A program made the translations under genes and the position numbers. Below, piece by piece: positions 14,824 to 22,215 of a stretch of 22,215 nucleotides of DNA. The notes under the pieces were generated by a model. That model searched no databases, was not told the origin of the DNA, and saw nothing but the letters and a program-made list of their open reading frames with translations. This DNA comes from CAZIDL01 sp964537825 (lineage in GTDB: Bacteria; Bacteroidota; Bacteroidia; Flavobacteriales_D; CAYVSK01): NCBI GenBank assembly GCA_964537825.1, contig CAZIDL010000041.1, positions 1 to 22,215 of the forward strand. Direction: 5' to 3'. Every line of letters starts with the position of its first letter. Within the stretch, counting starts at the first letter, position 1.

Positions 14824-16970
14824 AAAAGGGATGCCGCATAGCGATCCTTTTCATCCTCTTCATATTGGGGAGTATTCCACTCCATGCCCAGAAAAAGCAC
14901 GAGGTCAAAGAAGGGGAGACCCTTTTCTCGATAGGCCAGCGTTATGGAGTGGATGCGGACCGCATCCGAAAGCAGAATCAGCTCGGGGAAGAACCCATCG
15001 AACCCGGTCAAGTGCTCCAAATACCGACCGTTGAAAAGGGGACGAGCACCGATACGGTCGAACATGAGGTAAAGGAGGGCGAAACGCTCTATTCGATCTG
15101 CCAGCATTACAATGCCGACATCGATGCCGTGCTCCAGCTCAACCCCGAGGCCAGGAAGCAGATCGAGATCGGGCAGACCCTGAGGATCCCCGTTGGGACC
15201 GACCCTCCTGAAGAAGAGGGTGATGGACGTTTTCCCTTCGATACCACCAAAAGCGGTTACCATTACCACCCCGTGGAAAAAGGTCAAACGCTCTTCAGTA
15301 TCTCTCAACGCTATGATGTGCCCATCAACAGGATCAGGGGCGCGAACAGCCACCTTGAAAAAGAGCCGGAAGTAGGCCAACTCCTCCGCATTCCCAAAAC
15401 CGAGGAAGGCAAAAAGGCCGGAAAGGAGGATCCGCTCGATCTGCCAGAGAAGTTGAGCAAGGAAGGATACCGGATCTACCGCGTGCAGAAAGGAGAGACC
15501 CTCTATGCGATAGCCAGGCGGAACGGGGTTTCCGTCGGCCGGCTGAAACGGGAAAACCCCCACCTGCAAGGGGAATTGAAGAAAGGGCAAGCCTTGCGCA
15601 TTCCCCAGCGCCAAGGCAATCCACGCCCTCCCCGTTCTCACCAGGACACCATTATCATCCACACGGTGAGCAAAGGAGAAAGCGTCCGATCGATCGCTAC
15701 CATGTACGGTACCGAACCTGCACTCATCGTCCTTGCCAACGAACTCTTTTATCGGGAGATCCAGGAAGGGGACCTCCTCTTGGTCCCGATACCTCCCCGG
15801 AAACCGGACACCCCTCCCGTAGGGTCCGAACTGAAGGACAGCTACCGGGTCACGCTCCTCTTACCCCTCTACCTGGAAAAGAACGATTCCATCCTGAGCG
15901 ATCCACCGACCGATCAAGCCCCCGAACTCTACGGCCCATCCAAGTACGCGCTCGAGTTCTACGAAGGATTCCGCATAGCCGCAGATTCAGTAGCAAAACA
16001 CCGGGGCAGCTCGTTCGAGATCCGAACGATCCCAACGAAAAAAGGCCAAGAGGACCTCGTTAAAGCCTTGGAGGAGCATGATGTCCGGAAAAGCGACTTA
16101 GTGGTCGGCCCGTTCTACAGCTCGAACCTCAAAAAGACCGCCGAACACCTGAAGGGTAGCAAGGTCCATCATGTTTGCCCGGTCAAGCACAGCAACAAAG
16201 TCCTTTTGGGACATCCGAACATCAGCAAGGCGATCCCTTCCTCGATCACCATGATCAAAGAGCTGGCAAAGCATACGGTCCAAGAACACGGACACCGGAA
16301 CGTCTTGCTCCTCGATAGCGGCAAACCGGAAGACGACCGTCGGGAAAAGGTGTTCAAGGAACGCTTCGATCGCCTCCTTCCCAATAACGATAGCGCTTAT
16401 CGGGACTCGATCCGGACCGTATCCCTGGACGGCAACGGCATCGGTCGCCTGAAAAACGCTGTTGATCCGGACACGTTGAACGTCCTCATAGCACCGAACA
16501 AGGAAAAGGTCTTCGCCTCCCGCTTGATGAACAAGCTGAGCAAGCTGAACGAGGACCTCGGCCCGAACAAGGACCACCCCTTCACCATCTATGCTTCTCA
16601 GAACTGGAAGGATTTCGAGACCATCGATATCAAGTACAAACAGGAATTCGGACTCCATATCATAACAGGTCGCCACATTCAGCACGATAGCCTTCGTAGC
16701 GAACGCTTTTACAAGAGCTATAGGGAGCGGAACAACACGGATCCGGGAAATTATGGTTTCCTCGGTCACGATGTGGGGAACTTCTACCTCAACGCAATGG
16801 CCCAGTTCGGGACCAGCTTCCAGGAACGCTTCGAACGGGTGGATGCCAACCCCCTACACCTCGACTATGACCTTTTTCGGACCGGGGTATCGAGCGGTTT
16901 TGAGAACCGGCATTCCTTCCTCATCCGGTACACCAAGGATCACCATATCGAAAGGGTGAAACTTCGATGA
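14820..16970 (+). CDS. Secreted protein with five LysM domains and a substrate-binding-protein-like domain
   Basis: This 716-residue protein has a signal peptide (residues 1-24, hydrophobic RIAILFILFILGSIPLHAQ). Five LysM peptidoglycan-binding repeats follow at about residues 27-69, 82-124, 148-192, 218-262 and 279-324, each with the pattern V-KGETL-SI-Y ending in G-LRIP. From about residue 341 (DSYRVTLLLPLYLEKND) the rest resembles type 1 periplasmic binding proteins (Leu/Ile/Val receptor fold), with YEGFRIAADS, SDLVVGPFYSSNLKK and YGFLGHDVGNFY. It should be held on the cell wall in the periplasm; what its binding-like domain recognises, if anything, is unknown. Similar fusions near guaA and bshC occur in other Bacteroidota as far as I recall. 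I chose the ATG at 14820, which overlaps the guaA stop as ATGA; an ATG two codons earlier (14814) is also possible. No lipobox: Cys5 is before the hydrophobic core. Confidence 0.88.
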   Translation: MKKGCRIAILFILFILGSIPLHAQKKHEVKEGETLFSIGQRYGVDADRIRKQNQLGEEPIEPGQVLQIPTVEKGTSTDTVEHEVKEGETLYSICQHYNADIDAVLQLNPEARKQIEIGQTLRIPVGTDPPEEEGDGRFPFDTTKSGYHYHPVEKGQTLFSISQRYDVPINRIRGANSHLEKEPEVGQLLRIPKTEEGKKAGKEDPLDLPEKLSKEGYRIYRVQKGETLYAIARRNGVSVGRLKRENPHLQGELKKGQALRIPQRQGNPRPPRSHQDTIIIHTVSKGESVRSIATMYGTEPALIVLANELFYREIQEGDLLLVPIPPRKPDTPPVGSELKDSYRVTLLLPLYLEKNDSILSDPPTDQAPELYGPSKYALEFYEGFRIAADSVAKHRGSSFEIRTIPTKKGQEDLVKALEEHDVRKSDLVVGPFYSSNLKKTAEHLKGSKVHHVCPVKHSNKVLLGHPNISKAIPSSITMIKELAKHTVQEHGHRNVLLLDSGKPEDDRREKVFKERFDRLLPNNDSAYRDSIRTVSLDGNGIGRLKNAVDPDTLNVLIAPNKEKVFASRLMNKLSKLNEDLGPNKDHPFTIYASQNWKDFETIDIKYKQEFGLHIITGRHIQHDSLRSERFYKSYRERNNTDPGNYGFLGHDVGNFYLNAMAQFGTSFQERFERVDANPLHLDYDLFRTGVSSGFENRHSFLIRYTKDHHIERVKLR

Positions 16971-17869
16971 GCCAAAAGAAGGAAAGCACCGAACGTTTCA
17001 GAACCCTTCAGGACCGGATCACGCAGCGTCTTGAAGAATTGGATGGGAAATCCGCTTTCCAGGAGGACACTTGGGAGCGAGAGGAAGGCGGAGGCGGGCG
17101 GACCCGTGTCATGGAGAACGGATCCCTGATCGAAAAAGGCGGGGTGAACCTTTCTGCCGTTCAGGGCAAGGTGACAGAGGGTCTAGCAGATGAACTCGAC
17201 ACCGAAACAGGTCAGGAATTCTACGCTACCGGCGTTTCACTGATCGTACATCACAGAAACCCCCACCTTCCGATCTTTCATATGAACGTCCGCTACTTCG
17301 AACTGAGTACCGGACGGTCCTGGTTCGGGGGCGGAATCGATATGACGCCCATCTACGTGGACCCGAAGGAGGCAGGTCGCTTCCACAGGCGCCTAAAGGC
17401 GGTATGCGATGAACACGATCCGAGCTATTACGAACATTTCAAGCAATGGGCTGACGATTATTTTTACCTTCCCCATCGCGAAGAAACAAGGGGTATAGGT
17501 GGGATCTTCTTCGACCGCCTCGAGGCTGACGAAACCAACACAGAAGCCGAACGGGCCGCTTTTGTACACGCCATAGGGGACAGCTTCCTTCCCTGCTATG
17601 AAGAAGCGGTCCTTCCAAAACAAGACCGGGAATGGAGCAAGAAGGAAGCAGAATGGCAACAGGTCCGCCGCAGCCGCTACGTTGAGTTCAACCTTCTTCA
17701 CGATCGGGGCACTCGTTTCGGCATCCGATCGAACGGCCGGACCGAATCCATCCTCGTAAGCATGCCACCGACAGCAGAATGGCATTATCGATACGAAACG
17801 GAAGAAGGAGGACCGGAAGCTGAGACCCAGAATTGGCTTTGCAAAGGGGTGGACTGGACCGTTCATTGA
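16967..17869 (+). CDS. hemF: Oxygen-dependent coproporphyrinogen III oxidase
   Basis: This 300-residue protein matches HemF, which oxidatively decarboxylates coproporphyrinogen III to protoporphyrinogen IX with O2 in heme synthesis, as a cytoplasmic homodimer. Conserved blocks: GGGGRTRVMENGSLIEKGGV (41-60), the substrate/active-site segment HMNVRYFE (105-112), SWFGGGIDMTPIY (118-130), DDYFYLPHREETRGIGGIFFD (163-183), SRYVEFNLLHDRGTRFGI and SILVSMPP near the C-terminus. It overlaps the LysM gene by ATGA and is the last gene of the guaA operon. Presence of the O2-requiring enzyme, rather than radical-SAM HemN, supports aerobic growth. The next 136 bp to the arginase gene hold a promoter box and no visible terminator. 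Confidence 0.97.
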   Translation: MSQKKESTERFRTLQDRITQRLEELDGKSAFQEDTWEREEGGGGRTRVMENGSLIEKGGVNLSAVQGKVTEGLADELDTETGQEFYATGVSLIVHHRNPHLPIFHMNVRYFELSTGRSWFGGGIDMTPIYVDPKEAGRFHRRLKAVCDEHDPSYYEHFKQWADDYFYLPHREETRGIGGIFFDRLEADETNTEAERAAFVHAIGDSFLPCYEEAVLPKQDREWSKKEAEWQQVRRSRYVEFNLLHDRGTRFGIRSNGRTESILVSMPPTAEWHYRYETEEGGPEAETQNWLCKGVDWTVH

Positions 17870-17975
17870 AGCACCCCTGGCTTAACAAAGAGCGTATTCC
17901 CCTCGGACAACGTAAAACGACTTCCTGACGTCCACTCATCCGAAAGGCGAAAACACCCCTTTCTACCAGGAATTT

Positions 17976-17983
17976 TATTTTTG
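17976..17983 (+). promoter_or_regulatory. -7 promoter box for the arginase-argS unit
   Basis: TATTTTTG is a perfect TAnnTTTG match and ends 22 nt before the chosen ATG at 18006. No good -33 TTTG lies 17-23 bp upstream, so activation by a regulator is possible but not shown. Confidence 0.5.
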
Positions 17984-18005
17984 CCATCCCCCAGCTTTGA
18001 CGACC

Positions 18006-18971
18006 ATGAGCGAACGTGACCCCCAACGGATCGAGCTTTTTCACAACGCCTCTGAGATAACGGCCGGGACCAGAGGGGCCAGTTTAGGGCCGAGCGCCAT
18101 GCGAGTGGCAGCATGGAAGAAGGGAAGCCCGTTCTACGCCCATCATCCCCCGATCCCCATTCCCGATCAGAACCACTACCTCGATCAGCCCACCGACACG
18201 CCCTTTGCCAAACGGATCGAAGGGCTCGCTGAGGTCTTTCGAGCGACGGCTGACGCTGTTCACGGAACCCTGAAAAAGCGCGAATTCCCGATGATCGTGG
18301 CGGGGGATCATGGATCCGCCGGTGGCTCGATCGCCGGGATAGCCCAGGCTCACCCCGACAAGCGGATCGGCGTGATCTGGATCGATGCGCACGCCGATCT
18401 CCATTCCCCTTATACGACCCCTTCCGGGAATATGCACGGCATGTCTCTGGCTAGCGCACTCGGCCTCGATAATCGGGATAAAGGGGACAACAAGGTGGAG
18501 GCGAAGACCCAGAAGCTTTGGGAGACCTTGAAGAACACCGGTGGAGATTCCCCGATCCTGGACCCAGCGGACGTCCATTTCATCGGCCTTCGGGACATGG
18601 AGGAACCCGAAGAAGCCTATATACGCGAACATAGCGTTCCGAACGCCAGCGTCGCCGATGTACGGGAGAAAGGCGCCGAAAAGATCGCCGAGGACGTTCT
18701 GGACCATCTCGGAAGCTGCGACATCCTCTACCTTTCCTATGACGTGGACGTCCTCGACCCCACCCTCTCCCACGGGACCGGAACCCCGGTCCAGAACGGC
18801 CTCACGGTGGATGAGGCGCTGGAGTTGAACCGTCGTTTCCTTCAGGACCCGAGGCTTCAGTGCTTCGAAATAGTAGAGGTGAACCCTACCCTGGATGAGA
18901 CCGGCAACCGAATGGCCGAGAACGCCTTCTGGATCATCGAATCCCTAGCTGAAACGATCGAAAAGCCTTGA
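18006..18971 (+). CDS. rocF: Arginase
   Basis: This 321-residue ureohydrolase should split L-arginine into ornithine and urea at a binuclear Mn centre. The six metal ligands are visible: His102 in VAGDHGSAGG, Asp127, His129 and Asp131 in IDAHADLH, and Asp246 and Asp248 in SYDVDVLDP. The substrate loop TTPSGNMHGMSL and the late HGTGTP and EVNP (Glu291) are typical of arginases rather than agmatinases or formimidoylglutamases. The N-terminal NASEITAGTRGASLGPSA is like other Bacteroidota arginases. I use the ATG at 18006; a TTG three codons earlier (17997) is possible but less likely. argS starts 4 bp after the stop, so both come from one mRNA. Agmatinase is the main alternative, which I consider unlikely. 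Confidence 0.9.
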   Translation: MSERDPQRIELFHNASEITAGTRGASLGPSAMRVAAWKKGSPFYAHHPPIPIPDQNHYLDQPTDTPFAKRIEGLAEVFRATADAVHGTLKKREFPMIVAGDHGSAGGSIAGIAQAHPDKRIGVIWIDAHADLHSPYTTPSGNMHGMSLASALGLDNRDKGDNKVEAKTQKLWETLKNTGGDSPILDPADVHFIGLRDMEEPEEAYIREHSVPNASVADVREKGAEKIAEDVLDHLGSCDILYLSYDVDVLDPTLSHGTGTPVQNGLTVDEALELNRRFLQDPRLQCFEIVEVNPTLDETGNRMAENAFWIIESLAETIEKP

Positions 18972-18975
18972 GCGA

Positions 18976-20796
18976 ATGGAATGGGAACTGGGTATTAAGC
19001 TGGCCCGTGCGACCCGAAAGGTACTGAGCGACCTCTACGGAGCGGACCTCGAGGAGGAGGAGGTCCAGATCCAGGAGACCAAGGAGGAATTCGAAGGAGA
19101 ACTGACCGTCGTTTGCTTCCCCTTCTCCAAATACAGCAAGGACAAACCCGAAGCCACCGCCGAAGCGATCGGTGAAGCCCTCGAGAAGGAAGACCTGGGC
19201 ATCGAAGATCACAACGTGGTGAAAGGCTTCCTCAACCTGCGCTTCAGCGATAAAAAGTGGCTGGAGCATTTGGAAAAGAGCCTTCATCTCTTGGAAAGAT
19301 CTGAAAATGGAGGAGTAGGGGTCGATTCTGAGAACAAGCGCAAGATCATGGTGGAGTTCTCCTCCCCCAACACCAACAAGCCGCTCCATCTCGGACACCT
19401 CCGCAACATCTTCCTCGGCTGGTCCGTGAGCCGGATCCTTGAAGCGAACGGACACGATGTGGAAAAGGTGCAGATCATCAATGACCGGGGCATCCATATC
19501 TGCCGCTCCATGTTGGCCTGGAAAAAGTTCGGCGAGGGCGAGACCCCGGAGAGCAGCGGATCGAAAGGGGATCATTTGGTCGGCAAGTATTACGTGAAGT
19601 TCGAAGAAGCCTACCAACAAGAAGTTTCGGAACTTCAGGAAAAGGGGTGCAGCGAGGAAGAAGCAAAGGAACGCGCACCGATCCTTCAAGAGGCCCGTGA
19701 GATGCTCAAGAAATGGGAGGAAGGGGACCCCGAGACCCTCGAGCTCTGGCGAAAGCTGAACAGCTGGGTCTATGAGGGGTTCGATCAGACTTACGAACGG
19801 ATGGGGGTGGAATTCGATCGGCTCTATTACGAATCCGAGACCTACCTGAAGGGCAAAGAGATCGTGATGAAGGGAATCGAGGAGGGTATCTTCTACCAAA
19901 AGGAGGATGGTTCCGTCTGGTGTGACCTCAGCGATCATGAGATGGACGATAAACTCCTGATCCGCGCGGATGGAACAGCCGTTTACATGACGCAGGATAT
20001 CGGGACGGCCGTGCAGCGTTACGAGGACCAACCCGACCTCGATCAGCTCATCTATACGGTCGGAAGCGAACAAGAGCACCATTTCCAGGTCCTCTTCATC
20101 ATCCTGGGCAAACTAGGCTACCCGTGGGCGCAGAATTGTTACCACCTCAGCTACGGCATGGTCGACCTTCCGACCGGGAAGATGAAATCGCGCGAAGGCA
20201 CGGTGGTCGATGCGGACGACCTGATGCAGGAAATGTACCGGACAGCCAAAGCCAACGGGGAAGAACTGGGACGCGTTACCGAACTGGAGGCCGAAGAACG
20301 GGAGAAGGTCTTCGAACGGGTCGGCATCGGAGGCTTGAAATACCACCTCCTCAAGGTGAGCCCGCACAAAAAGATCCTTTTCGACCCCGAAAGTTCGATC
20401 GATCTGAACGGGGATACCGCCCCCTTCATCCAGTACAGCTACGTTCGCGTACGTTCCCTGGCCCGCAAAGCGGAAGAAAAAGGGGTCCAGGAAGAACCCG
20501 TTCGGAGCGGGCTCAAGGGGAAAAAGCCCCTTGAAGAAGAGGAACGAAGCTTCATCGTACGTCTGAGCCGTTATCAGGAAAATCTTCGAACAGCTGCTTC
20601 GGAATACGACCCATCGGTCCTCGCTCGCTATAGTTTCGACCTGGCCAAGAGCTTCAACGTCCTTTATCAAAAACACCCGATCATCGTGGACGATGAAGAG
20701 CTAAGGAGTCGTCGTTTCCTGATCGCCAAAGCCGCCTCGGAAGTGTTGGAGCGGAACATGAACTTGCTCGGGGTGAAGATGGTGGATCGGATGTAG
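18976..20796 (+). CDS. argS: Arginyl-tRNA synthetase
   Basis: This 606-residue class I aminoacyl-tRNA synthetase charges tRNA-Arg. The N-terminal additional domain (about residues 1-110) carries ELTVVCFPFSKYSK and the KGFLNLRF segment. The catalytic Rossmann domain has SSPNTNKPLHLGHLRN with the HIGH-type HLGH at residues 138-141, QIINDRGIHI, and a KMSKS-type loop, GKMKSREG (402-406). The C-terminal anticodon-binding helical domain ends in the family signature LLGVKMVDRM. The N-terminus is in the normal place. A 4-bp gap after arginase indicates co-transcription and coupled translation. No terminator is visible in the 64 bp before tsaC. Confidence 0.98.
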   Translation: MEWELGIKLARATRKVLSDLYGADLEEEEVQIQETKEEFEGELTVVCFPFSKYSKDKPEATAEAIGEALEKEDLGIEDHNVVKGFLNLRFSDKKWLEHLEKSLHLLERSENGGVGVDSENKRKIMVEFSSPNTNKPLHLGHLRNIFLGWSVSRILEANGHDVEKVQIINDRGIHICRSMLAWKKFGEGETPESSGSKGDHLVGKYYVKFEEAYQQEVSELQEKGCSEEEAKERAPILQEAREMLKKWEEGDPETLELWRKLNSWVYEGFDQTYERMGVEFDRLYYESETYLKGKEIVMKGIEEGIFYQKEDGSVWCDLSDHEMDDKLLIRADGTAVYMTQDIGTAVQRYEDQPDLDQLIYTVGSEQEHHFQVLFIILGKLGYPWAQNCYHLSYGMVDLPTGKMKSREGTVVDADDLMQEMYRTAKANGEELGRVTELEAEEREKVFERVGIGGLKYHLLKVSPHKKILFDPESSIDLNGDTAPFIQYSYVRVRSLARKAEEKGVQEEPVRSGLKGKKPLEEEERSFIVRLSRYQENLRTAASEYDPSVLARYSFDLAKSFNVLYQKHPIIVDDEELRSRRFLIAKAASEVLERNMNLLGVKMVDRM

Positions 20797-20824
20797 GTCC
20801 TTTTCCCCTCCGCTCGCATTTAAG

Positions 20825-20856
20825 TTTTCCCCTCAGGACTCCCCGTACTATCTTTG
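20825..20856 (+). promoter_or_regulatory. Promoter of tsaC-cca, directly against the start codon
   Basis: TATCTTTG (20849-20856) is a perfect -7 match, with TTTT (20825-20828, one mismatch from TTTG) 20 bp upstream. Only 4 nt (CAAC) separate the box from the ATG at 20861, so transcription should begin at or next to the start codon. Confidence 0.62.
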
Positions 20857-20860
20857 CAAC

Positions 20861-21433
20861 ATGGAAACAGGGAGAAAAGCGGAATTGGACTATGCAGCAT
20901 CGAACGTTCGCAACGGGGAGGTCCTGCTCTATCCCAGTGACACGGTCTGGGGGCTCGGTTGTGATGCGACGAACGAAGCGGCGGTGCAACGCATCCTCGA
21001 GATCAAAGGGGATCGGGGCGGCTCGCTGATCGTCCTCGTGGAGAGCCCCGAGCGGGTGGCTCACTTCGTGAAAGAAGTCCCTGATCCGGCTTGGGACCTC
21101 ATCGAGAACGCTGATAAGCCGACGACAGTGATCCTTCCCGATGCAGTAGGTCTGGCCCCGAACGTTCCAGCAGAGGACGGAAGCGTCGGTATCCGTGTGG
21201 TGCAGGAAGGTTTCTGCCACGAATTGATCAAAAAAGCCCGCAAACCGCTCGTTTCAACGAGCGCGAATCGAAGTGGGGAAGCGACCCCCCACAGCTACAA
21301 AGACCTCGATCCCGAGCTGATGGCTGATGTCGACCACGTGGTAGATCCCGAATACGAGGACAGTCCCGACCCGAAACCCTCAGCGATCATCAAGATCGGA
21401 ATGGGAGGTGAAGTGGAGATCATAAGACGCTGA
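20861..21433 (+). CDS. tsaC: L-threonylcarbamoyladenylate synthase (YrdC/Sua5 family)
   Basis: This 190-residue, single-domain protein belongs to the YrdC/TsaC group without the extra Sua5 domain. It makes threonylcarbamoyl-AMP from threonine, bicarbonate and ATP for the t6A37 modification of tRNAs reading ANN codons. Typical motifs: LLYPSDTVWGLGCDATNE (residues 22-39), GSVGIRVV, PLVSTSANRSGE (129-140) and PSAIIKI near the end. The loop after ILEIK, usually KxR followed by a Lys, reads KGDRGGS here, so the spacing of the basic residues differs from the family norm. The start matches the normal family N-terminus, so the very short distance to the promoter box cannot be explained by a wrong start. 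cca follows after 6 bp. Confidence 0.93.
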   Translation: METGRKAELDYAASNVRNGEVLLYPSDTVWGLGCDATNEAAVQRILEIKGDRGGSLIVLVESPERVAHFVKEVPDPAWDLIENADKPTTVILPDAVGLAPNVPAEDGSVGIRVVQEGFCHELIKKARKPLVSTSANRSGEATPHSYKDLDPELMADVDHVVDPEYEDSPDPKPSAIIKIGMGGEVEIIRR

Positions 21434-21439
21434 AGGACG

Positions 21440-22215
21440 ATGCTGAAGGAAACAGAACAGAACAGGATCGAAAAGGAGCTGGAGCATCCGGTCTTTAGAA
21501 CAGTCTCTGAAGTCGCGGACGAAATGCAGGCGCAAGCGTTCGTTATCGGAGGCTGGGTCCGGGACATCCTATTGGGAAAGGATTGCAAGGACATCGATGT
21601 TGTCTTTGTGGGGAACGGGGTAGAAGCTGCTGAGCGGACCGCGGAAAAGCTGAACGCATCGAACGTCAACATCTTTAAACGTTACGGGACCGCGATGATC
21701 CGCTATGAGGATCTCGAACTGGAGTTCGTTGGGGCCCGTAAAGAGTCTTATTCGAGCGACTCGCGCAAGCCGGCCGTGGAGAACGGAAGCCTTCAGGATG
21801 ACCTGAACAGGCGCGACCTTACGATCAATGCGCTGGCCTTTTGTCTTAACAAAGAAGCTTACGGGCAGTTCGTAGATCCTTTCGATGGCCTGGAGGACCT
21901 TCGGAACGGCATCGTCCGCACCCCCTTGGACCCCCATCGGACCTTCTCCGACGATCCGCTCCGTATGATGCGGGCGATCCGATTCGCCACCCAACTGCGG
22001 TTCCATATCGCTGAACCCACGCTCAAAGGGATAGAAACGGAACGGGAGCGGATCGACATCGTTTCCATGGAGCGTATCAGCGATGAGCTGAACAAGATCG
22101 TTCGGGCACCCCAGCCTTCATTGGGTTTCAAGCTTCTGCAAAGGACCAGGCTTCTGGAACGCTTCTTTCCGGAGATGACCGACTTGAAGGGGGTTGAGGA
22201 ACGGAACGGGATCAC
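21440..22215 (+). CDS. cca: CCA tRNA nucleotidyltransferase, 5' part (runs off the window)
   Basis: The frame is open from the ATG at 21440 to the end of the window (258 codons; a normal protein is about 450-480). It belongs to the class II CCA-adding/poly(A) polymerase family, which builds or repairs the 3' CCA of tRNAs. Motifs: the nucleotide-binding FVIGGWVRDILLG (residues 34-46), the metal-binding DIDVV (Asp51, Asp53), RRDLTINALAF (124-134) and SDDPLRMMRAIRFATQL, the start of the neck region with the base-selecting segment. It lies 6 bp after tsaC and shares its promoter. The tRNA-Asp gene in this window already encodes CCA, so for that tRNA the enzyme would act in repair. A C-terminal HD domain, frequent in Bacteroidota copies, would be outside the window. 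Confidence 0.95.
   Translation, partial: MLKETEQNRIEKELEHPVFRTVSEVADEMQAQAFVIGGWVRDILLGKDCKDIDVVFVGNGVEAAERTAEKLNASNVNIFKRYGTAMIRYEDLELEFVGARKESYSSDSRKPAVENGSLQDDLNRRDLTINALAFCLNKEAYGQFVDPFDGLEDLRNGIVRTPLDPHRTFSDDPLRMMRAIRFATQLRFHIAEPTLKGIETERERIDIVSMERISDELNKIVRAPQPSLGFKLLQRTRLLERFFPEMTDLKGVEERNGI

Noticed and set aside
18934..20082. 382-codon open frame antisense to argS
   Set aside because: Shadow frame over a highly conserved synthetase; no independent evidence of coding.
1..22215. Search for CRISPR arrays, insertion sequences, prophage, toxin-antitoxin or defence genes
   Set aside because: No regular direct repeats, transposase or integrase motifs, or defence-type domains were seen; the tRNA-Asp gene shows no flanking integrase or duplicated 3' end.

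Overview
The window is an ordinary chromosomal stretch of a bacterium that is almost certainly a member of the Bacteroidota, probably Flavobacteriales-like, with fairly high GC for that group. The evidence is: repeated promoter -7 boxes of the Bacteroidota form TAnnTTTG in front of transcription units; start codons without clear Shine-Dalgarno sequences; a DUF4924-type protein, a bacillithiol ligase BshC and a LysM/substrate-binding-like fusion next to guaA, all familiar in this phylum; and a large secreted Asp-box (BNR) propeller protein. An oxygen-dependent coproporphyrinogen oxidase (HemF) points to aerobic life. I see no mobile element, CRISPR array, prophage or obviously foreign island, and no frameshifted gene.

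Layout. Positions 1-308 hold the 3' end of a sulfotransferase-like gene. It converges on, and overlaps by 15 bp, a minus-strand pair: a TauE/SafE-type transporter (294-1121) and the 1088-residue BNR protein (1173-4439). A divergent 108-bp gap then leads to exonuclease III (4548-5321). A four-gene plus-strand unit follows at 5425-8905: a family 2 glycosyltransferase, an RmlC-type epimerase, an SDR epimerase/dehydratase and an RmlD-type reductase. It looks like a small deoxysugar and glycan module. A self-contained tRNA-Asp(GTC) gene with its own promoter and terminator lies at 8929-9123.

Next come an OmpH/Skp-like coiled-coil protein and a DUF4924 protein that overlap by ATGA (9177-10468), an aldo/keto reductase (10584-11567) and bshC (11594-13198). 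A clear promoter then starts a guaA - LysM/PBP-like - hemF operon (13273-17869) whose junctions are 4-bp ATGA overlaps. Another promoter starts an arginase - argS pair (18006-20796). The last unit is tsaC (YrdC/Sua5) followed by the 5' part of the CCA tRNA nucleotidyltransferase gene (20861 to the window end).

Taken together the window covers translation and tRNA maturation (tRNA-Asp, argS, tsaC, cca), nucleotide, heme and thiol metabolism (guaA, hemF, bshC), DNA repair (xth) and envelope functions. I did not find a clearly new system. The points most worth a second look are promoter boxes so close to start codons that tsaC and xth look leaderless, an altered KxR loop in TsaC, the partial deoxysugar module, the arginase-argS pair, and the envelope proteins of unknown role (five-LysM/PBP fusion, membrane-anchored OmpH-like protein).
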